Shown piece after piece: positions 43,855 to 52,792 of a stretch of 64,000 nt of DNA. This DNA is from G963422445 sp963422445 (GTDB lineage Bacteria > Pseudomonadota > Alphaproteobacteria > Thalassobaculales > Thalassobaculaceae): assembly GCA_963422445.2 (NCBI GenBank), contig OY729512.2:4960001-5024000 (forward strand), read 5' to 3'. Position numbers and translations under genes: made by a program. The number at the start of each line of letters is the position of its first letter. Position 1 is the first letter of the stretch. The notes below the pieces were generated by a model. The model was not told the origin of the DNA and ran no database searches. It was given only the letters and a program-made list of their open reading frames with translations.

Positions 43855-44310
43855 TCATGTTGCCGGACTGTCCGGCGGCGCCATTCCCTTGTCGGTCAAT
43901 TCCTTGATCGCGTTTTCGTTCTTGTGCAAACGCACGCCCATGCCGCGTTGGACATGATCAGCCTTGGTGAACTGTACATTCTCATAGGCAACGATCTCGA
44001 TCCGGTTACCCCAGGGATCAAGAAAATCGAGAAATCGGCCGGGCAACACATCGATCTCGAGTTCGGATAGACGAGCCCGCACTGCCTCCTTGTCGTCGAC
44101 CACAAAACCAACGTGGCGGCTGTCATCAGACGCTTGCCGGCGGCCTCGGCTGAAGTTGATGAACTGATCCCCGAAACCGAGAAAGGCAGCCTTCTCGCTC
44201 CTCGATCGGATCTCGAAATCAAAAATGTCACCGTAGAATGCAAGCGCCTCATCGATATCGTCAACTTCGAGCGCAACATGGTTGATGCCCACCACCCTTG
44301 ATTTCATCAT
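43855..44310 (-). CDS. VOC-family protein (glyoxalase/extradiol dioxygenase-like)
   Basis: A 151-residue VOC protein. The first beta-alpha module is VVGINHVALEVDDIDEALAF, with the metal-ligand His, then LGFGDQFINFSR. The second module has SRHVGFVVDDKEAVRARL and FLDFLDPWGNRIEIVAYEN with the late Glu ligand. A C-terminal tail of ~35 charged residues (GVRLHKNENAIKELTDKGM) is unusual for the smallest members. ATG at 44310 with GAAGGAGG directly upstream is an excellent start. Substrate unknown. Two unrelated stretches of under 300 bases flank it, and an IS element lies upstream. Confidence 0.82.
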   Translation of the reverse strand: MMKSRVVGINHVALEVDDIDEALAFYGDIFDFEIRSRSEKAAFLGFGDQFINFSRGRRQASDDSRHVGFVVDDKEAVRARLSELEIDVLPGRFLDFLDPWGNRIEIVAYENVQFTKADHVQRGMGVRLHKNENAIKELTDKGMAPPDSPAT

Positions 44311-44598
44311 CGCCTCCTTCGCTTATCCGCCGGACCCACGATACCGAATCCGAACGATTCCTCTTGCGCCAGCATTGATCGATCATGCTGTCCCGGCCGC
44401 CCATGATCAAGGAATTACGTGCTGCAGTGCACTCTTTTCCAGAGCACCGAACGAATGGAGTAGCCGACCGACCCTAGCACCGGCCGCAGGGCCCGCGGAC
44501 AAATGCGGCACCAGGACGGCGTCGAGCATGACGTTCTCCGGATGGAATAGGTGGAATCGGGAGCCGAGCACCGCGGGACGCGGGTTCTTCTACCCGGC

Positions 44599-46096
44599 GA
44601 ACCTCTTGCAAAATTCCTGCCCCCAGGGTCCGGTGAGCCCGGATCGGTCGGTTGCTTCCGGTCACCTCTGCACCTGGAGGTCGGAATCCATGGATTCGCG
44701 GTGTCTCATCAGAGATGATGAGACCGAACAGGGACCTTTGTGGACATCGGGACACGCCTCTCCGGGCCACTCTCTTCGAGAGGGCCGCGAAGGGTCGGCA
44801 TGCGTTGTCGGAGCCGCCCTATCGGGCGGCGAGACGTATCAACTGGTCAGCCGCCAGGGCCAGGATGCCGAACATGAGATGGCAGGCGACCCTGGAATGT
44901 CCACGGACGCGGACATGGCGCCCGCCAAACTCATCCTTGAGGCGGGCGTTGGTCCTCTCGACACCGGACCGGATCCGGACCCGCACGGTCTCGGGATCGA
45001 CATGGCCTATTGCACGCTGGGCCCGGGCCTCCCGGTCTCGCTCCTCCTTGAGGTCCTTGTCCCGGCGCGGATTGACATCGATGATCGGCACATGGCCAAG
45101 CCGTTCGCTCATCTGGTAGATCTCCCTGGCATCATAGGCCGCGTCCATGAGATCGTAGAGATTGGTCACACGCCCGGCGGTCATCATCGCCAGCGGGATC
45201 GCGACCTGGCTGTCATGGACGGATGCCGAGGTGAGGACGGTACTCAGCGGCACCCCGCAGTCTGCTGTGTCGATATGCAGCTTGTCACCGCGCCAAGCCT
45301 CCAGGACCCCCTTGGCATTCTTCTTTGCCCCGTGATCACAGACCTTCGGCAGCTCGTCAAGCATCTCATCGAGATCCATCCCGTTCGCTTGCCGTTCGAG
45401 ACGCCCAGGCTCCTTCGTCCTCTCCGCGCCCTTGCGGGGCCGGCCGCGCTTGCGGTTCGGCGTCGAGGCCTTCGGCTTCGGGACCGGCGTCTCCCGGGCC
45501 TCGATGGCCGTCGAGTCCCTCGACACGTGGCCGATGAGCGTGTCGCCCAGTGTCTCTGCGACCAGAGCCGCGTGCATCCTCTCCGGAAGACGGGACTGCG
45601 AAAATTCGGCAAACGCCCGCGAAAACGTCGCTTCACGCGGGATCTCCGCGACACGCGACCAGCCGCACAGCCGGCGCAACGTCGGGTCCACCTTGAGCCT
45701 GTCGATCAGGTGGCGGGTCGTCGGCAGACCCCACACCGCCTTGGCGATGAAGCCACGGGCCAGCGCCTGGCGATCCTCCCGGGGCCGACCCGGACCGGTC
45801 CACACCTCATCGACGAAGCCCTCCACCTTGACGAGATCGAGAGCTGTCACGAAACGCTTGTGCGTCTCGAGGAGAGGACCGACCGCCTCGGCCAAGGCAG
45901 GGAAAAGGTCCCCTTGAAATCGGTGCCAGAGATCGGATAGGGTCGAGCCAAGAGTCATCGGGGTCACCTCCTCGGTATCTTGTTGTTGTGGAAACACAAC
46001 ATACCACGAGGTGGCCCCGAAACCCAGGCCCTCGACAACAAAATCAGCCTCGACAAGGCAAAAAACCGGTCGGGCCGGCAATTTTGCAAGAAGCTC
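44599..46096 (-). mobile_element. IS5/IS1182-type element D, copy 2 (1498 bp, intact)
   Basis: The same element as 13520-15017 in reverse orientation and of identical length. A 4-bp direct repeat, CGGC, flanks it at 44595-44598 and 46097-46100, and the inverted ends are GAACCTCTTGCAAAATTC and its partner at the right. Confidence 0.9.
44819..45958 (-). CDS. IS5/IS1182-type DDE transposase (element D, copy 2)
   Basis: A 379-residue transposase, start ATG at 45958 with the same GAGGAGGT ribosome binding site as copy 1. Compared with 13658-14797 it has scattered substitutions, for example WHRFQ for WRRFQ, FSQSRLPERM for WSQSRLPERM and VPKPKASTP for APTPKAPTP, but no frameshift. The catalytic blocks (HVSRDSTAIEARE, LTSASVHDSQVAIPL, LYDLMDAAYDAREIYQ, VERTNARLKDEFGGRH) are intact. 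The degree of divergence shows it is not the immediate parent of copy 1. Confidence 0.9.
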   Translation of the reverse strand: MTLGSTLSDLWHRFQGDLFPALAEAVGPLLETHKRFVTALDLVKVEGFVDEVWTGPGRPREDRQALARGFIAKAVWGLPTTRHLIDRLKVDPTLRRLCGWSRVAEIPREATFSRAFAEFSQSRLPERMHAALVAETLGDTLIGHVSRDSTAIEARETPVPKPKASTPNRKRGRPRKGAERTKEPGRLERQANGMDLDEMLDELPKVCDHGAKKNAKGVLEAWRGDKLHIDTADCGVPLSTVLTSASVHDSQVAIPLAMMTAGRVTNLYDLMDAAYDAREIYQMSERLGHVPIIDVNPRRDKDLKEERDREARAQRAIGHVDPETVRVRIRSGVERTNARLKDEFGGRHVRVRGHSRVACHLMFGILALAADQLIRLAAR

Positions 46097-46531
46097 CGGC
46101 ACTTGTACTTACCGCATTGTCAACACAGATTTTGAATACCAGATGTGAGACTGTCCCCACGGCCAATGATTCTGGCGCCCGGAGACCGCTGCTTCCGGAA
46201 TTTTGGGGGCCAATGCCGTTGTCGCGGCGTCATTGTACGGGATCCACCGCCGCGAATCGTGACACCGGACGCATTGGATCACAGCGATTCGCAGTCAGAC
46301 CCGGGCTGCTATGTCCAGACCGATTGCAACACTGCTGTCGCCTGCATGAGTCGTTGCAGGTTGGCCCAGAGTTTCTGACCACCTGATATCGGCTGGCGTT
46401 TTGAGGGTTTGAACCCGGTATAATGGCCGAGATTGACGGCGAAAGTGCGAATGGCGGGCGCGTCTGGCGTAGTCCAGGCCGCGCGCGTGATGTCGAAGGC
46501 GCACCCTGCCCATCAGTCATTTTTTCTCTGA
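46097..46531. other. Stretch between two IS elements with a possible gene tail
   Basis: On the minus strand a frame without a start, entering from about 46525 and ending at 46309, reads TRAAWTTPDAPAIRTFAVNL, GHYTGFKPSKRQPISGGQKL and WANLQRLMQATAVLQSVWT. It looks like a real C-terminus (perhaps of a transposase-like protein) but I cannot name it. The remainder, 46100-46308, has no supported feature. Confidence 0.35.
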
Positions 46532-46921
46532 GAGCCTGACCTAAAACTGGTTGGGTGGTCTCGTATGGTGTCGTGGGTAAACACTCATACCATGGGGGCA
46601 CATCATGCCCTGGAACGAGACTACCCGGAAGCAGTATAGCCGTAAGACGGAGCGTTACGAAAGCGATCTGACCGATGCCGAGTGGACCTTGCTGGACCCG
46701 CTTCTTCCACCGTCGCGCCGGCTTGGTCGTCCCCGTCAGGTGGACTTACGCGAAGTGGTGAACGCGATCGCCTACATGCTCTGGACAGGGTGCAGTTGGC
46801 AGGCATTACCGAAGGATTTTCCGGCATTTACGACGGTTCAGACCTATTTCCATGCGTGGTCCCGGTCGGGGATCCTGGAGCAGGTTTGCGCCTGTTTTAC
46901 GACGCTCGAGCGGCTCCGGTC
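46532..46921 (+). mobile_element. IS5-like element type C, copy 3 (left part only)
   Basis: Begins with the same GAGCCTGACCTAAAAC end as the copies at 33595 and 40726 and follows them closely up to CGGCTCCGGTC at 46911-46921. There the match stops and unrelated sequence starts. The right 60 percent is missing. Confidence 0.8.
46605..46921 (+). pseudogene. IS5-family transposase (type C), truncated
   Basis: A good start (ATG 46605, MPWNETTRKQYSRKTERYES) and an intact N-terminal domain (LREVVNAIAYMLWTGCSWQA, FTTVQTYFHAWSRSGILEQV). The homologous sequence ends at LERLRS. The open frame continues for about 40 residues of unrelated sequence to a stop at 47039. All catalytic residues are missing. 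If expressed it would be only the DNA-binding part of the transposase. Confidence 0.82.
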
Positions 46922-47137
46922 AGACTCCCTCCGAAGAGGCTGGCCCCCGGCCGCCACTTCGATACACTATTCCCCATTGGAGGGCCTCACCTGTCACGAC
47001 TCCCTGTTGCGTTTCGGACTCCGAACCGGAAATAAATAATTCTTTCTTCGCCATGCGAGAACCACACTCTTGGCAACAGGACACAGCTTTCGTCACAAAC
47101 GATGCGAACAAATCCACCGGACCGACAACCGGTCAGA

Positions 47138-47449
47138 TCATTCGATCCATTGCGCGACAAGATATGGCGCGTTCGCGGCCGGGATTTCCGGATGGTGGTG
47201 CCGGAACACCGCAAGGGCGGAGTTAAAGGCGATGCGATCCGACTCACCTCGCGCGCGAAGTTGATGATAAGCCGCCGTCACCGCCCGATAACACGCGTCG
47301 TTTTCTGCGCAAATCAGTTCGTCATCGTCAGCAAGCGTCCGTCCGTTCCCGGAATGCTCGTCTTCCATGTCCTTGAGCCTCCGCAAAATCAGGCGGTCCC
47401 TCATGCCAAAAAAATGCCGGTTTGCAACCCATTCCGGGACCTTCTCCAT
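47138..47449 (-). CDS. Small hypothetical protein
   Basis: A 103-residue frame reading MEKVPEWVANRHFFGMRDRL and MEDEHSGNGRTLADDDELIC, then ACYRAVTAAYHQLRARGESD and ALAVFRHHHPEIPAANAPYL. The composition is protein-like: amphipathic, charged, with no membrane segment. It lies immediately downstream of the NifU-like gene on the same strand (4-base gap). I do not recognise the family. The ribosome binding site is weak, but the close spacing suggests cotranslation with the preceding gene. Confidence 0.6.
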   Translation of the reverse strand: MEKVPEWVANRHFFGMRDRLILRRLKDMEDEHSGNGRTLADDDELICAENDACYRAVTAAYHQLRARGESDRIAFNSALAVFRHHHPEIPAANAPYLVAQWIE

Positions 47450-47453
47450 CTTA

Positions 47454-47897
47454 TCAACAGGCTATCCGGCTGTCGAGCCTCTCGGCTGCACGGATGGTCG
47501 CGTTGAACGGCAACAATATCGACTGGTGTCGGTTCGCGAACGACCGGGCCGGAATGAGCAATGCCAATGCAGCCCAGTCACCATCAGGCGGTGGTCCGCC
47601 CTTCTTCAGCATATTGCACATTCGTGCCCGCACGCCGCGCACCTCATCAACCGACTTTCCGATCACGGCTCCAGCAAAAATGGAGGATGACGCGCTGCCA
47701 AGAGCGCAAGCCTCGACCTCCTGCCCGTAGTCGACGATCACGCCGTCCTTGAGTTTGAGATCCGCCGTCAGGGTGCTGCCGCAAGATCGCGAGACGACCG
47801 TCGCACTGGTATCAGGGTCCGGCAGCCGCTCGTTGCGAGAGATATCGCCAGCATAGGCGAGAAGTTTCTCCTGATAGATGTGGTGTATGGCGCTCAT
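47454..47897 (-). CDS. NifU/IscU-like iron-sulfur scaffold protein
   Basis: A 147-residue protein of the NifU N-terminal/IscU family. The pattern of three cysteines fits the cluster-ligand positions: C39 in VSRSCGSTLTADLKL, C64 in QEVEACALGSASSSIFAG, and C94 in GVRARMCNML. The first motif differs from canonical IscU (usually PxCGD), so it belongs to the SufE-associated alphaproteobacterial branch rather than isc. ATG at 47897. It is 16 bases downstream of sufE on the same strand, which supports a role in Fe-S assembly with the Suf system. Confidence 0.82.
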   Translation of the reverse strand: MSAIHHIYQEKLLAYAGDISRNERLPDPDTSATVVSRSCGSTLTADLKLKDGVIVDYGQEVEACALGSASSSIFAGAVIGKSVDEVRGVRARMCNMLKKGGPPPDGDWAALALLIPARSFANRHQSILLPFNATIRAAERLDSRIAC

Positions 47898-47913
47898 GAC
47901 CTGCCCCTGTCAG

Positions 47914-48366
47914 TCAGCCACTCTCGAGTATAAGAGCCGCGCGAGTCCTGATCGCCTTCAGCATCGCGCCGAGACCGTTCTTCCGGGTCGGGCTGAGATG
48001 TGTTTCGAGGCCGATTTCGGCGATGAAGGCAGGGTCGGTGTCGAGGATTTCGCGTGCCGTCCGATTGGAATAGATGCGTAAAAGAATGGCGATCAGGCCA
48101 GACACGATAGCGGCATCGCTGACAGCCCGGAAAATCAACCTCTCACCCCGAACCTCGCCGACAAACCAGACCTGGCTCTGACAACCCTTGAGCTTGAACT
48201 CGTCCCGCATATATTCCACCGGCATTTTCGGCAGCTTGCGCCCAAGATCGATCAGATACTGGTAGCGGTCCATCCAGTCATCGAAAAACGCGAACTCGGC
48301 GATAAGCTCGACCTGCTCCTCGGCGATGGATGTTTCCGGAACAGTGTTTTTGACGGCAATGTCCAT
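47914..48366 (-). CDS. sufE: Cysteine desulfuration protein SufE
   Basis: A 150-residue SufE, which takes persulfide sulfur from the desulfurase SufS and hands it to the Fe-S scaffold. The family signature is complete: FAFFDDWMDRYQYLIDLGRK, then YMRDEFKLKGCQSQVWFVGE with the sulfur-accepting C62. DAAIVSGLIAILLRIYSNRT and a C-terminal segment with LSPTRKNGLGAMLKAIR follow. ATG at 48366. It heads a short minus-strand group with the NifU-like gene. SufS and SufBCD are not in the window. Confidence 0.92.
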   Translation of the reverse strand: MDIAVKNTVPETSIAEEQVELIAEFAFFDDWMDRYQYLIDLGRKLPKMPVEYMRDEFKLKGCQSQVWFVGEVRGERLIFRAVSDAAIVSGLIAILLRIYSNRTAREILDTDPAFIAEIGLETHLSPTRKNGLGAMLKAIRTRAALILESG

Positions 48367-48437
48367 AGTGTCTCAATCGCGGAATTGGAACCTGTCATAA
48401 TCCTGCAAGTGGCACCAGAATGCGGCAATTTCAATGG

Positions 48438-49562
48438 TCAGAACACCGCGCCCCGCGACGCAACCGGCCATAAAGCCTCCACCACGCCACCGCGAACACA
48501 GACATACCAATCATGCAGATTGACGGTCGGATCGCAGTGACCGGGAACCAGACGCAATTTGTCCCCGAGCGCGAGCGCCGGCGCATTGCTGCCGACCGTC
48601 AAGGTGCCATGTTCATCGGACGCACCGGAATAGGTCACATCCGGCAAATCTGCGACGACCGGAAGCCCGGAATCAATGGCCGCCGCCTTGTGCCCAGCGT
48701 CGACAACCGCGCGATCCCGGGTTGGATGACTCATGACTGTTGCCAGTACATGCAGGCTCTGACGAAAGGTATCGAAGGTTGTTCCGTCCTCATCAATGTT
48801 GCGGGCATAGTCCGCATCCATGAAACAGTAGGACCCGGCCTGCAATTCGTTCCAGACCCCCGTGCCGGCTTCGAAGGGAAACGTTCCGGTACCCGCTCCG
48901 GTCACAAGCCGGCAACTCAACCCGGCATTCGCCAACTGTTCAACGGTGTCCGCGACCAGATCGCCGGCCTTGATGATCGCTGCCCGGCGTTCACCATACC
49001 CGCGGATATGCTGAGCCCGACCCTGATAAGCCTGCAGGCCGCCAAACTCGAGGTTCGCCGATCCAGAAATCCTCCGCGCCAGTGCGACCGCCGCCCGACC
49101 TGGCGAGACGCCGCAGCGGCCGGCACCAATATCGATCTCGACCAGTACCTCTATCCTGGATCCGAACCGTCGGGCCGCAACGTCAAGATCATCGACATTT
49201 CCGGCATCGTCCACACAGACGCCAATCCGAGTGTATCGGGCGATCGCGGCCAACCGGTCGAGTTTGCGCTGGCCAACGATCTGGTTGGACACAAGAATGT
49301 CCTGGATCCCGCCAGCAGCCAGCACTTCGGCTTCGCCGACCTTTTGGCAACATTGGCCGACCGCACCAACGGCGATCTGCCGCCGGGCAATTTCGGGTGA
49401 TTTGTGCGTTTTGGCATGGGGACGGTGACGAATACCGAACCCGGAGGCCATTTCCGCCATCAGACCGAGATTGTGTTCGAACGCATCGAGGTCGATCAGC
49501 AGGGCGGGCGTTTCAACATCGTCTACGGTCATTCCAACATGAGCGGGCGGCAAAACAGTCAT
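48438..49562 (-). CDS. DSD1-family PLP enzyme (D-threonine aldolase / D-serine dehydratase-like)
   Basis: A 374-residue fold-type III PLP protein with an alanine-racemase-like N-terminal barrel and a DSD1-type C-terminal domain. ETPALLIDLDAFEHNL leads into RHRPHAKTHKSPEIARRQI, carrying the PLP lysine. Then come LVEIDIGAGRCGV, GGLQAYQGRAQHI and TGAGTGTFPFEAG, and the metal-binding end LVPGHCDPTVNLHDWYV. Such enzymes are D-threonine/D-3-hydroxyaspartate aldolases or D-serine dehydratases. ATG at 49562 overlaps the stop of meaB by 4 bases, so translation is coupled to the methylmalonyl-CoA mutase operon, an unusual partnership. Confidence 0.88.
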   Translation of the reverse strand: MTVLPPAHVGMTVDDVETPALLIDLDAFEHNLGLMAEMASGFGIRHRPHAKTHKSPEIARRQIAVGAVGQCCQKVGEAEVLAAGGIQDILVSNQIVGQRKLDRLAAIARYTRIGVCVDDAGNVDDLDVAARRFGSRIEVLVEIDIGAGRCGVSPGRAAVALARRISGSANLEFGGLQAYQGRAQHIRGYGERRAAIIKAGDLVADTVEQLANAGLSCRLVTGAGTGTFPFEAGTGVWNELQAGSYCFMDADYARNIDEDGTTFDTFRQSLHVLATVMSHPTRDRAVVDAGHKAAAIDSGLPVVADLPDVTYSGASDEHGTLTVGSNAPALALGDKLRLVPGHCDPTVNLHDWYVCVRGGVVEALWPVASRGAVF

Positions 49563-50569
49563 CGTTCAATTCTCCCCGCCTTCGTTCGGAAAACTTCAAG
49601 CACACGGTCCGCGGCCGTTCCGGGGGTCATGCGGTCGGCACCGACCGCGGTTTCGAGGTCCCCGAGTATTGACCGGACCGCATCGTCATCGCTCAAGGCC
49701 AGCATAATACGATCCCGTATCATCGACCACATCCACCATACCCGCTGGTCGCTGCGACGGGCCGCTAGGGCACCAGAATTCGACAGCACTGTCCGGTGCT
49801 CCTCGATTCCGTCCCAGATTTCCGCAAGGCCGTAACCCGAGACGGCGCTGCAAGTGCGGACATGGGGACGCCAGTCCGGCTGCGCCGGTGTCACGATTTC
49901 GAGCGCGCGACGGTATTGGGCCGCGGCCTGACGGGCCGGTTCCACCATATCTCCGTCGGACTTGTTGACCACGATCATGTCGGCGATCTCGAGAAGCCCC
50001 TTCTTGAGTCCCTGAAGTTCATCGCCAGCCCCCGGCAACATCAAGACCAGGAAAAAATCGACCATCTCCGCTACCGTCGTTTCCGACTGTCCGACACCAA
50101 CCGTCTCCACCAGGACAACGTCAAATCCGGCCGCCTCGCAGACGATCATGCTCTCCCGGGTCGCCCGGGCAACACCGCCGAGAGTTCCCGATGTCGGCGA
50201 TGGCCTGATAAAGGCGGCAGGGTCGCGGCCAAGGCCCTGCATTCTTGTCTTGTCTCCGAGGATCGAACCGCCGGTCCTGCTGCTGGTCGGATCAACAGCG
50301 AGAACAGCGACCCGATGACCGCTCCCCGTGAGGCGGAGCCCGAAAGCCTCGATAAAGGTGCTCTTCCCGACACCCGGCACGCCGGTGATACCGACACGAG
50401 CAGCCCGGCCAGAATGCGGCAGCAACCGTTCGAGTACGATGTCCGCCAGTTTCCTGTGGCGCGGGTGCCGGCTTTCGATCAGCGTGATGGCTTGGCCCAG
50501 AACTGAACGTTTACCGGCCAACACCCCATCAACGTAATCATCTGCTGTGCAGGGCCTCGCCATCGCCAT
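49559..50569 (-). CDS. meaB: Methylmalonyl-CoA mutase-associated GTPase
   Basis: A 336-residue G3E-type GTPase (MeaB/ArgK) that loads and protects the B12 cofactor of methylmalonyl-CoA mutase. GTP motifs: Walker A GVPGVGKST (about 63-71), DPTSSRTGGSILGDKTRM, the ETVGVGQSE switch and NKSD for guanine recognition. RPSPTSGTLGGVARATRE is characteristic. ATG at 50569 was preferred to an upstream TTG at 50587. It lies 33 bases after mutB and overlaps the downstream PLP-enzyme gene by 4 bases. Confidence 0.92.
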   Translation of the reverse strand: MAMARPCTADDYVDGVLAGKRSVLGQAITLIESRHPRHRKLADIVLERLLPHSGRAARVGITGVPGVGKSTFIEAFGLRLTGSGHRVAVLAVDPTSSRTGGSILGDKTRMQGLGRDPAAFIRPSPTSGTLGGVARATRESMIVCEAAGFDVVLVETVGVGQSETTVAEMVDFFLVLMLPGAGDELQGLKKGLLEIADMIVVNKSDGDMVEPARQAAAQYRRALEIVTPAQPDWRPHVRTCSAVSGYGLAEIWDGIEEHRTVLSNSGALAARRSDQRVWWMWSMIRDRIMLALSDDDAVRSILGDLETAVGADRMTPGTAADRVLEVFRTKAGRIER

Positions 50570-50602
50570 CGTGACACGGCCGCACAAGCCTGCGCGACCG
50601 CA

Positions 50603-52792
50603 TCAGGCCGCCGACACGGGCCCGAGCCGGCCCGCAAGTTTGGACAGCAGATCCTCGGCTGCCGTCGCGATGACGGTGCCTGGAGGGAATATGGCGGTCG
50701 CACCCGCCGCGATCAGCGCCTCGAAATCTTGTGCCGGAACCACGCCGCCAACCACGATCATGATGTCATCGCGGCCGAATGCCGCCAGGTGATCGCGAAG
50801 TTCAGGGACCAGAGTCAGATGCCCGGCAGCCAGCGAACTGGCGCCGACAATATGAACATCGTTCTCCACGGCCTGCCGCGCGACCTCCTCGGGTATCTGG
50901 AACAGCGGCCCGACATCAACATCGAACCCAAGATCGGCGAAGGCGCTGGCGATGACTTTCTGACCACGATCGTGGCCATCCTGTCCCATCTTCGCGATCA
51001 GGATGCGCGGTCGCCGACCTTCCTGCATCTCGAAGTGCTCGACCATCCGCAGAACCCTGGACGCAGATCCGGTATCAGTCCCGACCTCACCGCCATAAAT
51101 CCCCGAGACGACCTTTGTCTGCGCCACATGCCGCCCCCAGACTTTTTCCAGAGCGTCGGAAATCTCGCCGACCGTCGCCCCGGCGCGCGCCGCGTCGATC
51201 GAAAGCGCAAGAAGGTTACCGTCGCCGCTCGTCGCCGACCGCGTAAGGTCATCCAGAGTCGCCATGACTGAATCAGGGTTCCGGGCCGCCCGGATGCGCG
51301 TCAGCTTTTCGATCTGCTGGCGCCGGACCTCGGCATTATCGACCTTGCGAAGCTCGACCTGCTCAGGGTCTTCAACCCGGTACCGGTTGACGCCGACGAT
51401 CGTCTGACGGCCGGAATCGATCCGAGCCTGGGTCCGGGCCGCAGCCTCTTCGATCCGCATTTTCGGAACACCGACCTCGATCGCCTTCGCCATACCGCCG
51501 AAGCCCTCGACTTCGCCGATATGCTCCAGGGCCCGGACCGCGAGGTCATGGGTCAGACGTTCGACGTAGTAACTGCCGCCCCAGGGATCTATGACCTGAC
51601 AGGTGCCGGTCTCCTGCTGGATCAGCAATTGGGTGTTACGAGCGATCCTGGCGCTGAAATCCGTCGGCAATGCCAAAGCTTCGTCAAGCGCATTCGTATG
51701 CAGCGACTGCGTATGACCGTGTGTTGCCGCCAATGCTTCGATACAGGTGCGGGTCACATTGTTATAGACATCCTGAGCCGTCAGGCTCCAACCGCTGGTC
51801 TGGCAATGCGTCCGCAACGAGAGCGAACGCGGGTCTTTGGCCCCCAACTGCTTCATCAACCGGGCCCAGATCAATCTTGCGGCCCGCATTTTCGCGACTT
51901 CCATGAAGAAGTTCATGCCGATCGCCCAAAAGAACGAAAGGCGCGGTGCGAAGCTGTCAATATCCAGGCCGGCCGCCATTCCCGTCCGCACATATTCGAC
52001 GCCGTCGGCAAGGGTGTAAGCGAGTTCCAGGTCGGCCGTGGCACCAGCCTCCTGCATGTGATAACCGGAGATACTGATTGAATTGAATTTGGGCATCTCG
52101 ACCGACATATGCGCGAAAATGTCGGCAATGATTCGCATCGAGGGCGCTGGCGGGTAGATATAGGTATTGCGGACCATGAATTCCTTCAGGATATCGTTCT
52201 GGATGGTTCCCGAAAGTCTGGCCTGTGGAATGCCCTGCTCTTCGGCTGCAACGATGTAAAGCGCCAACACCGGCAATACGGCACCGTTCATGGTCATCGA
52301 AACGCTCATCTTGTCGAGCGGTATCCCGTCAAAGAGTTGACGCATATCGATGATCGAGTCGATCGCAACGCCGGCCATCCCGACATCACCAGCCACCCGG
52401 GGATGATCGGAATCATAGCCGCGATGTGTGGCAAGATCGAATGCGACCGACAAACCCTTTTGTCCGGCCGCGAGGTTCCGCCGATAAAAGGCATTTGATT
52501 CCTCGGCTGTGGAGTAACCCGCATATTGCCGGATCGTCCACGGCCGCGTCGCATACATCGTCGGATACGGTCCCCGACCGTATGGCGCGATACCGGGCCA
52601 ACCATCCAGGAAATCCAGGCCTTCGACATCGCTCGCCGTATAGAGCGGCTTCACGGTGATGCCTTCCGGCGTCTGCCACGCGCAGTCCTCCACGCCGACC
52701 GCATCCACCGCGGCATTCCAGACCGCAGGTTCAGGCGCAGAGTTACTCCCGCCGTCCAGGGCAATCGACGTGAAATCCGGTATCGCGCTCAT
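50603..52792 (-). CDS. mutB: Methylmalonyl-CoA mutase, large subunit
   Basis: A 729-residue B12-dependent mutase converting methylmalonyl-CoA to succinyl-CoA. The TIM-barrel substrate domain shows FLDGWPGIAPYGRGPYPTMY, RQYAGYSTAEESNAFYRRNL, GLSVAFDLATHRGYDSDHPR and SLRTHCQTSGWSLTAQDVYN, all hallmarks of the catalytic subunit. The C-terminal cobalamin domain has KMGQDGHDRGQKVIASAFAD with the D-x-H-x2-G cobalt-binding triad, then VGASSLAAGH and IPPGTV. ATG at 52792 overlaps the mutA stop by 4 bases. The frame extends upstream inside mutA without support. Acts with MutA and MeaB in propionate, odd-chain and branched amino-acid catabolism. Confidence 0.95.
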   Translation of the reverse strand: MSAIPDFTSIALDGGSNSAPEPAVWNAAVDAVGVEDCAWQTPEGITVKPLYTASDVEGLDFLDGWPGIAPYGRGPYPTMYATRPWTIRQYAGYSTAEESNAFYRRNLAAGQKGLSVAFDLATHRGYDSDHPRVAGDVGMAGVAIDSIIDMRQLFDGIPLDKMSVSMTMNGAVLPVLALYIVAAEEQGIPQARLSGTIQNDILKEFMVRNTYIYPPAPSMRIIADIFAHMSVEMPKFNSISISGYHMQEAGATADLELAYTLADGVEYVRTGMAAGLDIDSFAPRLSFFWAIGMNFFMEVAKMRAARLIWARLMKQLGAKDPRSLSLRTHCQTSGWSLTAQDVYNNVTRTCIEALAATHGHTQSLHTNALDEALALPTDFSARIARNTQLLIQQETGTCQVIDPWGGSYYVERLTHDLAVRALEHIGEVEGFGGMAKAIEVGVPKMRIEEAAARTQARIDSGRQTIVGVNRYRVEDPEQVELRKVDNAEVRRQQIEKLTRIRAARNPDSVMATLDDLTRSATSGDGNLLALSIDAARAGATVGEISDALEKVWGRHVAQTKVVSGIYGGEVGTDTGSASRVLRMVEHFEMQEGRRPRILIAKMGQDGHDRGQKVIASAFADLGFDVDVGPLFQIPEEVARQAVENDVHIVGASSLAAGHLTLVPELRDHLAAFGRDDIMIVVGGVVPAQDFEALIAAGATAIFPPGTVIATAAEDLLSKLAGRLGPVSAA

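Noticed and set aside
44282..45940. 552-codon plus-strand open frame
   Set aside because: Antisense to the intact element D transposase; same shadow appears opposite copies 1 and 3.
13520..46096. Composite transposon between element D copies 1 and 2
   Set aside because: Each copy has its own 4-bp target duplication, so each inserted independently; there is no sign that the 30 kb between them moved as one unit.
49559..52792. MutB as a fused single-chain mutase
   Set aside because: A separate small subunit (MutA) and separate MeaB are present with clear overlaps and starts; no fusion.
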